Source: Inquilinus sp052078665 (GTDB lineage: Bacteria > Pseudomonadota > Alphaproteobacteria > DSM-16000 > Inquilinaceae). From it: 64,000 nt of DNA. Both the position numbers and the translations under genes were made by a program. The notes under the pieces are model-generated. The model saw only the letters and a program-made list of their open reading frames with translations, was not told where the DNA came from and did not search any database. Of this stretch, positions 50,737 to 60,200 are shown piece by piece; positions within the stretch are counted from its first letter, which is position 1, and the number at the start of each line of letters is the position of its first letter. The stretch lies in NCBI RefSeq assembly GCF_052078665.1, contig NZ_JBQJIK010000022.1:35168-99167 (forward strand), in the 5' to 3' direction.

Positions 50737-52774
50737 GCCGTGGTGGCGGAAGCCCTACCGGATGGTGCAGACCAATCTGCGCCAGACGGACGCGGCGCTT
50801 GATCCGAAGGCGGTCGCCCGGCAGACCCGCGAGTTCGGCGCCGACATCCTGCTGTTCAACATCGGCGGCATCTACGCCTTCTACCCGACCGATCTCGAGC
50901 TGCAGGAGCGCAACCCCTATCTCCGCGGCGACCTGCTCGGCGAGATGCTGGCGGCGGTGCGGGCGGAGGGGCTGAAGCTGGTCGGCCGCTTCGACATGTC
51001 GAAGGCCACCCGCCGGGCCTACGAGGCGCATCCCGACTGGTTCGTCCACAACCGCGCCGGCAAGGCGATCGTCTACAACGGCACCTACCAGGCCTGCGTC
51101 AATGGCGGCTGGTACCAGGACTACGCGCACCGGATCCTGCGCGAGGCGCTCGGCCGCTACGAGGTCGACGGCGTCTTCTTCAACATGTTCGGCTATCGCA
51201 GCGTCGACTACAGCGGTCACTATCACGGCATCTGCGTCTGCCGGAACTGCCGCGACCGGTTCCGGGAGATGCATGGCCGGGACCTGCCGATGGAGGAGAG
51301 CTTCGCCGACCCGGCCTATCGCGACTATCTGGAGTTCCAGGACCGGACCACCGCGGCCCTCGCCGACGACATCTACCGCACGATCAAGGCGGTGAATCCC
51401 GCGGTCGCCATGACCGGGCACCGCAACGCCTCCGACCTCATCCGGATGGAGGTGCAGCGCGCGGTCGACCGGCCGCAGCCGGAATGGCCCTACCAGGCCG
51501 GCGAGCAGGCGCGGTGGGCGGCGGCCCACGGGCAGGGCAAGACCTTCTCCTCGACCTCGGCCGCCTTCATCGACTTCGCCTGGCGCTTCGTCTCCGAGAC
51601 CGGCGCCTGCCACGAGCTCCGCTTCGCCCAGCAGCTGGCGAACGGCGCCTCGCTCGACCACTACCTTGTCGGGACCTTCGACCAGGACGACCGGAAGTCG
51701 TTCCCGGCCATCAGCCGCCTGTTCCACTGGCACCGCAAGAACGAGAGCCACTACGCGGATCTGAAGTCGGCCGCGCGGGTCGGGCTCTATCACACCTTCA
51801 AGACCGGGCTCCATCGCGGCGCCACCGAGACGGCGGATCTCGGCAACGCGCCGTTCCGCGGCGCCTACCGGGCGCTGCTGGAGGCGCGGATCCCGTTCGA
51901 CATGGTCTCCGACGAGCGCGTCGCCGGCGGCCAGGCTCTCCTCGCGCGCTACGACGTGATCCTGATGCCGAACGTCGCCTGCATCGGCGATGCCGAGGCC
52001 GCCGCGCTCGACGCCTATGTCGAGGCGGGCGGCGTGCTCGTCGCCACCGGCGAGACCGGCTTCTATGACGAGCGCGGCGTGGCGCGGCCGGGACAGGCGC
52101 TGGCCGCGCTGCCGGTCTCGGATCTACGCGCCCGGCGCCGCGACATGCGGGGCGCCTATTTCCGGATCGGCGCGGGCGAGCTGCCGTCGCTGCCGGACAC
52201 CGGGTTGCTTTATCTCGACGGCCGCTACCTCCACCCGACCGTCAGGGACGGGGCCGAGACCATGCTCCGGCTGGTCCCGCCGCAGCGCTTCGGGCCGCCG
52301 GAGCTGTGCTTCCCCGACATCGAGTCCGACCTGCCCGGGGTCGTCAGCGCTCCCCATGGCCGGGGCCGGGGCGTCTATCTGCCCTGGCTGCCGGACTGGC
52401 TCTACCACCGCGACAGCCTGCCCGATCACCGCGAGCTGATCGCCGATCTGATCCGCCGGAACGCGCCGCCGGCGCCCGTCGTGCTGGACGGGGCCGGGCC
52501 GGTGGAGCTGACGGTCCACCGGCAGGCGACCACCGGCCGTTGGCTGGTGCATCTCGTCAATTTCAGCGGCCAGCGGAACAACCTCTACGAGGACCCGGCG
52601 GCGATCCACGGCCTCCGCCTCGGCATACGGACCGGGACGGTCGGCCGGGTCCGGGCGCTGGGCGTGGATCGCGAACTGGCGCCGGAGGCGGCGACCGGGG
52701 AGGCGGATCGGATCTGGCTCGCGCTGCCGCCGCTCGGCGCCTTCGAAGCGATCTCGATCGAGGTTTCGGAATGA
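50678..52774 (+). CDS. Putative glycoside hydrolase (GHL6-type, beta-galactosidase trimerisation-like)
   Basis: Protein of 698 residues without a signal peptide. The N-terminal half resembles a TIM barrel: YRMVQTNLRQTDAALDPKAV, GADILLFNIGGIYAFYP, EVDGVFFNMFGYRS, and a Cys pair in GICVCRNCRDRF. Residues 400-560 look like the GATase-like beta-galactosidase trimerisation domain (LARYDVILMPNVACIGDAEA, VEAGGVLVATGETGFYDE), followed by a beta-sandwich end. The annotation is from overall pattern. Position among importer genes suggests cytoplasmic cleavage of an imported glycoside. The start at 50678 lies inside dppF; 50763 is an alternative. Confidence 0.72.
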   Translation: MRPDKNEDFPQVATSPAGDRPWWRKPYRMVQTNLRQTDAALDPKAVARQTREFGADILLFNIGGIYAFYPTDLELQERNPYLRGDLLGEMLAAVRAEGLKLVGRFDMSKATRRAYEAHPDWFVHNRAGKAIVYNGTYQACVNGGWYQDYAHRILREALGRYEVDGVFFNMFGYRSVDYSGHYHGICVCRNCRDRFREMHGRDLPMEESFADPAYRDYLEFQDRTTAALADDIYRTIKAVNPAVAMTGHRNASDLIRMEVQRAVDRPQPEWPYQAGEQARWAAAHGQGKTFSSTSAAFIDFAWRFVSETGACHELRFAQQLANGASLDHYLVGTFDQDDRKSFPAISRLFHWHRKNESHYADLKSAARVGLYHTFKTGLHRGATETADLGNAPFRGAYRALLEARIPFDMVSDERVAGGQALLARYDVILMPNVACIGDAEAAALDAYVEAGGVLVATGETGFYDERGVARPGQALAALPVSDLRARRRDMRGAYFRIGAGELPSLPDTGLLYLDGRYLHPTVRDGAETMLRLVPPQRFGPPELCFPDIESDLPGVVSAPHGRGRGVYLPWLPDWLYHRDSLPDHRELIADLIRRNAPPAPVVLDGAGPVELTVHRQATTGRWLVHLVNFSGQRNNLYEDPAAIHGLRLGIRTGTVGRVRALGVDRELAPEAATGEADRIWLALPPLGAFEAISIEVSE

Positions 52775-52877
52775 AGCCGCCCCCGGACGCGCCGCCCGGC
52801 GCGTCCGGGGGCCAAGACAGGGAGGGAGGACGGTCTTGCCATCGACAGCAACGAGGGAAGCCCCAGGGAGACGTGAG

Positions 52878-54842
52878 ATGACGATCTTCGCGACGTTGAG
52901 GGCCGCATGGCGCCTGTCCTGCGCCGCCGGCCTGGCCGTCCTGCTGCTGGCCGCCGGCCCGGCGGCGGCGCAAGCCTACAAGGAGGCGCCGATCCTGGCC
53001 GAACAGGTGAAGGCCGGCACGCTGCCGCCCGTCGCCGAACGGCTGCCGGCCGAGCCGATGGTGGTGAAGCCCTACAAGGACATCGGCCGTTACGGCGGGA
53101 CCTGGCGGCTGTCGATGGCCAGCGCCAGCGACATCAGCAGTCTCGTCCGCACCATCGGCTACGAGAACTTCACCCGCTGGAAGACCTGGTCGCCGGATGT
53201 CGCGCAGAAGGACATCGTGCCCGAGGTCGAGATGAACGTCGCCAAATCGGTCGACATCAGCGAGGACGGCAAGGTCTACACCTTCCACCTCCGGCCGGGG
53301 ATGAAATGGTCCGACGGCCAGCCCTACACCGCCGACGACGTCATGTTCTGGTACGAGGACGTGTACTCGAACCAGGAACTGCTGCCGACCAAGCCCACCT
53401 GGTCGGTGCGCGGCGGCAAGCCGCTCGTCGTCGAGAAGATCGACGACACTACCGTCGCCTTCAAGTTCGCCGAGCCGAACGGGCTTCTGCTGCAATGGCT
53501 GGCGACGCCGGCCAATGACGAGGAGGCCAATGTGCCGACGGCCTATCCGCGGCACTACCTGCAGCAGTTCCACAAGAAATACGCCCCGGATGTGGAGCAG
53601 GCGGCGCAGGCGGCCGGGCAGCAGAACTGGGTCGGCTTCTTCCATTCCAAGGCCGATGCCTGGCGCAACCCGGACCTGCCACGGCTGAACCCCTGGATCG
53701 TCTCGGCCGGCATCGGCCAGGGCAGCGGCAACAAGGTGGTCGCCCGCCGCAACCCCTATTATTTCAAGGTCGATCCCGAAGGGAACCAGCTGCCCTACAT
53801 GGACGAGGCGACGATCGACATCGTGGCTGACCCGCAGGTCATGCTGCTGAAGGCCGCCAACGGCGATTTCGACATGGTGGACAGCTATATCGGCTTCGTC
53901 ACAACGCCGGAGAACAAGGCCGTCTTCTACGACAACCAGGAACGCGGCAACTACGATTTCTACGACGTGCTGCCGAACCGCGCCAACCTGATGATCGTCT
54001 CGCTCAACCTGACCGACAAGGACCCGGTGAAGCGGCAAGTCTTCGGCAACATCGACTTCCGCCACGCGCTGTCGATGGCGATCAACCGGGACGAGATCAT
54101 CGAGCTCGTCTATCTCGGCCAAGGGCGCCCGTACCAGGTGGTGGAACGGCCGGAATCGCCGCTGTTCGACGAGAAGATGGCGACCCAGTTCACGCAGTAC
54201 GACCCGGCGGCCGCGAACGCCCTGCTCGACAAGGCCGGGTTCGACAAGAAGGATGCGAACGGCATCCGGCTCGGCCCGGACGGCAAGCCGATCCAGGTCA
54301 CCATCGACATCTCGGTGCTGCGCCAACCCTGGATCGACACCGCGGAGCTGATCAAGCGCTATTGGAAGGCGGTCGGCGTCGAGCTCTTCATCAACACCTC
54401 GGACACCACGGCGCTGAACCAGCGGGTCGAGAACAACGACCATGAAGCGGCCGTGTGGTCGGCCTCCGGCGGCGCCGACACGCTGTTCGATCCGAAGTAC
54501 TTCTTCCCGTCCTCCTGGGCCTCCTTCTACGCCACGACCTGGGGCCAGTGGTATTCGAAGGACGCGCATCCGGAGGAGCCGCCGGAGCCCGCCAGGCGGC
54601 AGATGGCGCTGTACGACGAGATCATGGCCACCATCGATCCCGCGAAGCGCCTCGACCTCATGAAGCAGCTCATGGCGATCACGGCGGAGCAGTTCTACAC
54701 CATCGGCATCATGCAGCCGACGACGGATTACGGGATCATCAACAAGCGGCTGAAGAACGTGCCGCCGGTCCTGCTCGCCAGCACCGAATACACCCATCCC
54801 GGCGCGGCGAACCCGGAACAGTTCTACTTCACAGCACCGTAG
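52878..54842 (+). CDS. Peptide/oligosaccharide-type ABC substrate-binding protein
   Basis: Family 5 extracellular solute-binding protein of 654 residues with signal AAGLAVLLLAAGPAAAQA. Core motifs are YTFHLRPGMKWSDGQPYTAD (strand and loop typical of DppA/OppA) and DFRHALSMAINRDEI. It is longer than DppA, as usual for the branch that binds oligosaccharides. The ATG at 52878 follows AGGGAG. It is separated from the glycosidase by about 100 bp and followed by a strong hairpin before the DppB-like gene. Confidence 0.92.
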   Translation: MTIFATLRAAWRLSCAAGLAVLLLAAGPAAAQAYKEAPILAEQVKAGTLPPVAERLPAEPMVVKPYKDIGRYGGTWRLSMASASDISSLVRTIGYENFTRWKTWSPDVAQKDIVPEVEMNVAKSVDISEDGKVYTFHLRPGMKWSDGQPYTADDVMFWYEDVYSNQELLPTKPTWSVRGGKPLVVEKIDDTTVAFKFAEPNGLLLQWLATPANDEEANVPTAYPRHYLQQFHKKYAPDVEQAAQAAGQQNWVGFFHSKADAWRNPDLPRLNPWIVSAGIGQGSGNKVVARRNPYYFKVDPEGNQLPYMDEATIDIVADPQVMLLKAANGDFDMVDSYIGFVTTPENKAVFYDNQERGNYDFYDVLPNRANLMIVSLNLTDKDPVKRQVFGNIDFRHALSMAINRDEIIELVYLGQGRPYQVVERPESPLFDEKMATQFTQYDPAAANALLDKAGFDKKDANGIRLGPDGKPIQVTIDISVLRQPWIDTAELIKRYWKAVGVELFINTSDTTALNQRVENNDHEAAVWSASGGADTLFDPKYFFPSSWASFYATTWGQWYSKDAHPEEPPEPARRQMALYDEIMATIDPAKRLDLMKQLMAITAEQFYTIGIMQPTTDYGIINKRLKNVPPVLLASTEYTHPGAANPEQFYFTAP

Positions 54843-54854
54843 AGCGCCGCCGGA

Positions 54855-54893
54855 CCGGCCCTCCCCTCGGCCTGCGGGCGAGGGGAGGGCCGG
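54855..54893. other. 15-bp perfect hairpin between binding protein and permease genes
   Basis: CCGGCCCTCCCCTCG (54855-54869) pairs perfectly with CGAGGGGAGGGCCGG (54879-54893) around a 9-nt loop. No U tract follows. It most likely protects or processes the upstream mRNA so that the binding protein is made in excess over the permease. Confidence 0.75.
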
Positions 54894-54917
54894 CTGATCG
54901 GATCTGGAGGAACGGCC

Positions 54918-55904
54918 ATGGTCTCGTTCATCGCCCATCGTCTGGTCCACATGGTGCTGACGGTCGCGGCCATCTCGGTCATGACCTTCATCATCATCCA
55001 GCTGCCGCCGGGCGACTTCGTCACCGCGATGGTGAGCGAGCTGAACCTCCAGGGCACCACCATCGACCCCGGGGCGATGGCGGCAATGCGGGCCCGCTAC
55101 GGCCTCGACGATCCGATCTACGTGCAATACTGGAAATGGATCTCGAACATCATCCTGCATGGCGATTTCGGCTATTCCCTGGAATGGCGCCGCCCGGTCG
55201 CCGATCTGCTGTGGAACCGGCTGGGCCTGACCTTCGTCCTCGCCTTCGTCACGCTGCTGTTCATCTGGGCGGTGTCGTTCCCGATCGGCGTCTACACCGC
55301 GGTGCGGCGCCGGACGGTCGGCGACTACCTCGCCACCTTCATCGGGGTGATCGGGCTCGCCATCCCGAACTTCCTGTTCGCGCTGGTGCTGATGTATGTC
55401 GCTTTCCGCTATTTCGGGCAGGGCATCGGCGGGCTGTTCTCGCCGGAATACGAGAACGCGCCCTGGAGCTGGGGCAAGGTGGCGGATCTCGCCAGCCATC
55501 TCGTCATCCCGACGATCGTGCTCGGCACCGGCGGCACCGCCGCCCTGATCCGCATCCTGCGGGCCAATCTCATCGACGAGCTGGGCAAGCCCTATGTCAC
55601 CACCGCGCGCGCCTATGGCCTGCCGGAGCGGCGCCTGCTCCTGAAGTATCCGGTGCGGATCGCGCTCAACCCCTTCGTCAGCACGGTCGGCTGGATCCTG
55701 CCGACCCTGGTCTCCGGCGCCACCATCACGGCGGTGGTGCTGAACCTGCCGATGACGGGACCGCTGCTGCTGCGCGCGCTGATCGCGCAGGACATGTATC
55801 TCGCCGGCAGCTTCATCATGATGCTGAGCGTGCTGACCGTGATCGGGACGCTGCTGTCAGACCTGCTGCTCGCGTGGCTGGATCCGCGCATCCGCTATGG
55901 GTGA
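54918..55904 (+). CDS. Peptide/oligosaccharide-type ABC permease (DppB-like)
   Basis: Permease of 328 residues with six predicted spans. The N-terminus MVSFIAHRLVHMVLTVAAIS and ARYGLDDPIYVQYWKWI are typical of the DppB/OppB family; ARAYGLPERRLLLKYPVRIA is the EAA loop. It completes the importer with the DppC-like protein at 47470. It is the last gene of the operon; a clear terminator was not found behind it. Confidence 0.92.
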   Translation: MVSFIAHRLVHMVLTVAAISVMTFIIIQLPPGDFVTAMVSELNLQGTTIDPGAMAAMRARYGLDDPIYVQYWKWISNIILHGDFGYSLEWRRPVADLLWNRLGLTFVLAFVTLLFIWAVSFPIGVYTAVRRRTVGDYLATFIGVIGLAIPNFLFALVLMYVAFRYFGQGIGGLFSPEYENAPWSWGKVADLASHLVIPTIVLGTGGTAALIRILRANLIDELGKPYVTTARAYGLPERRLLLKYPVRIALNPFVSTVGWILPTLVSGATITAVVLNLPMTGPLLLRALIAQDMYLAGSFIMMLSVLTVIGTLLSDLLLAWLDPRIRYG

Positions 55905-56136
55905 AGGCGACTTTCATAAACCGTAAGAATCGGCGGCTGCGGGCCTAAATCGAATCCTTGCTGGTCAGAATAGTGCTGACGTGGACGTTTGGTGTTGTGC
56001 TCATCGCTTCCGATACCGCAGTTGTCCGGTTGCGGATCGCCGCGGGTCTGTCTCGTTACGGCGCGCTTCAGCCAGGCCGCGCATCACATGGCAAAGGACC
56101 TGACCGAGGATTGAGCGTGAAAATCGCGCGGCGCAA

Positions 56137-57096
56137 TCACGCGCCGCCGGCGATGACGCGCAGCGATCCGGGGCGCCGCGCCAAGGTAAGCCAATCGCGA
56201 TCGAAAAGGTCCGCCAGCGCGCGGTACGCCGACACGGGAATCTGGTCGAAGCCGTCGCTGCTTCCGTTGAGGAACTCGGCAAGACGGAGGTCGACGGCCC
56301 TGGCGTCGCCGACGTGCAGGCCGAACTGAGCCAGGTCTTCGGCCACCGAACCTTGCCGCGGAAGATAGGCATCGATCGAACGCAGCCGCGGGTTCGCCGC
56401 GGGCAGCCGCACCAGGACGATGCGTGTCACCGAGGGTTGGGCATCGGGGCTGATCAGGGTCGTGCCGAACATCAATCCGCCCAGGACGCTGGCGGGCGGA
56501 GCCGCCGGGAACAGGCTGAAGGTGATGACTTGCGTGTCGCCCGCTACGTCGCCGACCTGGATATGCAAACCCCGCTTGGAGACGAACATGGCGCCCTTGA
56601 GCGCCAGAGCGCCGGTGGGCAGCACCTCGGTGTAGGAGACCGGCAGCCGATCGGGACTCGATTCGACACCGACGGTCAGCTCGCTCCGGATGAGCCGACC
56701 GCGAAAATAGGGCGACCAGGCGTGTGAGTAGCAGACGAACGTGCCGGCCAGTTCGACGGATCCCGATTTGTTGCGGCGGCTGGCGGACTCCTCGAGGTGG
56801 TGCAGCAGATCCTCGCGGTCACGGCCGTGGCGGACACAGACCTCGTCGAGGAACGCCTCGGCGTCGCAGTCCGCGATCCATTGGCCGGGCCGATCCAGGC
56901 CGAGCACCTTGGACCAGTCCTCGTAGATCTGCCGCTCGCGCGGCTGGGCACGGCCCTGCAGCCATTTGTAGGCGCGGTCGACATCGAACGGCGTCGCCGG
57001 ATTGATGCGCCGAAAGGCGGCGGCGAGATCCTTGTGCGTGGCCACACCCAGTACGGCCGCGGTGAGACGAAACTTCCGATCGATGTCTCGTGCCAC
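56137..57096 (-). CDS. Unrecognised protein with regulator-like N-terminus
   Basis: Protein of 319 residues from a GTG at 57096 (AGGAA upstream). Residues 1-85 (THKDLAAAFRRINPATPFDV, then DRAYKWLQGRAQPRERQIYE) look like a small helical DNA-binding or adaptor domain of the XRE type. The rest (GTFVCYSHAWSPYFRGRLIR, LPTGALALKGAMFVSKRGLH, VRLPAANPRLRSIDAYLPRQ) is probably a mixed alpha/beta sensor domain. I do not recognise the family. It is divergent from the autotransporter at 57295 with 198 bp between starts, so control of that gene is a fair guess. Confidence 0.65.
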   Translation of the reverse strand: MARDIDRKFRLTAAVLGVATHKDLAAAFRRINPATPFDVDRAYKWLQGRAQPRERQIYEDWSKVLGLDRPGQWIADCDAEAFLDEVCVRHGRDREDLLHHLEESASRRNKSGSVELAGTFVCYSHAWSPYFRGRLIRSELTVGVESSPDRLPVSYTEVLPTGALALKGAMFVSKRGLHIQVGDVAGDTQVITFSLFPAAPPASVLGGLMFGTTLISPDAQPSVTRIVLVRLPAANPRLRSIDAYLPRQGSVAEDLAQFGLHVGDARAVDLRLAEFLNGSSDGFDQIPVSAYRALADLFDRDWLTLARRPGSLRVIAGGA

Positions 57097-57294
57097 TCGA
57101 GTTTCCTGCTGACGGGACGCTTGCCGATTTCCGACGCCATATTGGCATATTCCTGGAAAAGACAAAGAATTCCGGCGCGTTCCAAACGCGAAGGGTGCTG
57201 TTCCCGCCTGCACTGCGGCAGATATGGCCTGGGAAAGTGCACCTGAGTGGGGGCGGAATTGATTATCGGTTTGCAGAGTCACGGCCGCGCAACG

Positions 57295-60200
57295 ATGCGG
57301 GCACTCCTTGACGGCACTTGTCTCTCGGCCCCCGTCAAGCGCCTGGCGCCGGCCGCGCTGCTCGCCATGGGCCTCGCCGCGGGCGTCTCGTGGCCGGCCG
57401 GCCCCGCATTTGCCGCAAACTTCAACGTCGCCAATGACGGCCAGCTGAGGAGCGCCATCAGCAGCGCCGGGAATGGCGACACCATCACCTTCATCGGCAA
57501 CATCACCCTCGGCAGCAACCTGCCGACGGTGACCAAGAACGTGACCGTCAACGGCGGACTCTTCACCCTGTCGGGCGACAACAAGTATCGCGGCCTGTTC
57601 GTGCAGTCCGGCACGGTCGCGATCAACGATCTCGCCATCAAGGATGCGGTCGCCCAGGGCGGCAGAGGCGGAAACGGCGAAGAGGGCGGCGCCGGCGGCG
57701 GCGGCGGCGGACTTGGTGGCGCGCTGTTCGTCGCCACCGGCGCCCAGGTGACGGTGAGCAATGTCAGCGCGCAGAACGGCTCGGCGCGCGGCGGCAATGG
57801 CGGCAACAGCGGCACCGGCACCGGCAGTACCAGCGGTGGCGGTGGCGGGTACTGGATCGCCGGATCCGATGGCGGCGACGCCGGCTTCTTCGCGAGCGGC
57901 GGCGGCGGCACTGGCGGCGGCGGCGACGGCTTCCAGAATCAAAGCGGAGCCAACGGCGGATTTGGCGGCGGCGGGGGCGGCAGCGCCAGCGTCTTCGGCG
58001 GCACCGGCGGGTTCGGTGGCGGCGGTGGTGGCGGCAGCGGTGCCACCACGATGCCCGGTGGCTTCGGGGGCGGCACGGGCGGCGCCGGCGCATCCGGCCT
58101 CGGCGGTGGCGGCGGCGGCGGCGGTGGACTTGGCGGTGCGATCTTCGTCCAGCAAGGCGGAACCCTGAGCCTGGCCAGCTCGATCAACGTTTCCGGAAAC
58201 ACGGTCGCCGGTGGCAGCGGCGGATCCGGCCACACCCGCGGCCAGTCCGGCGCAGGCGTCGGATCGGGACTCTTTCTCGGCGGCAACGGGACGCTGAACC
58301 TGACTCCCGGTGCCGGGCTGTCCCAGGTGATCAGCGACGCCATTGTCGATCAGACCGGCGCCGGCGGCACCGGCGCCAATGCCGGCAGCTGGTCGCTGGT
58401 GAAGGACGGCGCGGGGACAACGATCCTGACCGGGGCCAACGCCTATTCCGGCGGAATCACGCTCAAGGCCGGTGTCCTGCAGGGCAGCACCGCCGGCCTG
58501 CAGGGCAACATCCTGAACAACGCCAGCGTGGTCTTCGACCAGGCCGGCGCCGGCACCTATGCCGGCAACCTGTCGGGCACCGGCGCCCTCACCGTGCGCG
58601 GCTCCGGTGCCGTCACATTCAGTGGAACCAACACCTATTCGGGAACCACGACGGTCAGCAACGGCGGCACTCTGTTGTTCAGCTCCGATGCCAACCTGGG
58701 CGCCGCGGGCAATGGCATCAGTCTCAACAACGGCACGATCGGGGTTGGTGCAGGGGAGGGAGGACAGGTCTTCAGCCGACCCGTCACGATCACCGACACC
58801 GGAGGGATCTCCGTTGGAGACAATGTGTCGAACCCTGTGACCTGGAGCGGCCAGATCAGCGGCGGCAGGCTGGGCAAGACCGGCCTTGGCACGCTGATCC
58901 TGTCCGGGGTCAACACCTATTCCGGCGGCACGGTCGTCGGCGGCGGCACCCTGTCGTTCACCTCCGACGCCAATCTGGGCGCGGCCGGCACGATCATCAC
59001 GCTGGAGAATGGCGGGCAGATTGGACCGACCAAGGATGCGGTCGCGGGCCTCACGATGGGCCGCCCCATCGTCCTGGCCGATCGGGGCGCCATCACCCTC
59101 GGGGTCAATCCTCTCACCTGGGCCGGCAACATCACCGGCAATGGCCAGTTGATCAAGGGCGGCCTCGGCGTGCTGACGCTCTCGGGACTGACCAATACCT
59201 ACAACGGCGGCACATTCGTGGCGCAGGGTACGCTGCAGATCGCCTCCGACGACAAGCTCGGCCTGGCGGGGACGCCCATCACCCTGATCAACGGGGGTAA
59301 CCTCTGGGCAGCCGGGACCTTCGCCACCCCGCGGCCCATCACGCTGCAGAACGGGGGCGGCGCGTTCCAGGTCGACGCCGGCCAGACCCTCACCCTGAGC
59401 GGGACCCTCCAGGTCGCCGAAGGAAGCAGCATCACCAAGATCGGCGCCGGCACGCTCGTCCTGGCGGGCACCAGCAGCTATACCGGGACCGTCTTCCAGA
59501 ACGGCGGCACGCTGCAGGGCAACACCTCGACCCTGCTCGGCAACATCGCCTTCGATGCCAATGCGCAGAACACGATCGCGCGATCGGTCACGTTCGACCA
59601 GGCCGCGGACGGCAGCTTTGCCGGCACCATCATCGGCATCGGCAGCCTGGCCAAGATCGGCACCGGCACGCTGATCCTGGGCGGCGACAACAGCTACAGC
59701 ACCGGCACCACGGTCTCGGCAGGGACCTTGCAGGGCACGAGCAAGAGCCTGCAGGGCGCCATCGCGAACAACGCCGCGGTGATCTTCGACCAAGCCTTCG
59801 ACGGCACTTACGCCGGCAACATGACCGGCTCCGGCACGCTCACCAAGAACGGCACCGGCAAGCTCAATCTCACCGGCACCAGCAGCGTCGGCGGCGGCAC
59901 GACCATCAATGCCGGCGGCTTTGCCGTCAACGGTCACCTGGCCAGCAACGTCACGCTCAACAAGGGCGGCACGCTCAGCGGCACCGGCAACATCACCGGC
60001 GACATCACCAACAATGGCGGCACGATCAGCCCGGGCAACTCGATCGGCCATCTGACGGTCAACGGCAACTTCACCTTCAACGGCGGCACCTACGAGGTCG
60101 AGGTCGATCCCCAGGGCGACAGCGACCGCGTCAGCGTGGTCGGCGCCGGCCACGCGGTGAGGATCCATACCGGCACGCTGCTGGTCGTCCCGCACGCCGG

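Noticed and set aside
55905..56136. Possible gene remnant after the DppB-like gene
   Set aside because: No frame shows protein-like sequence or a ribosome binding site, and no clear terminator or repeat could be delimited.
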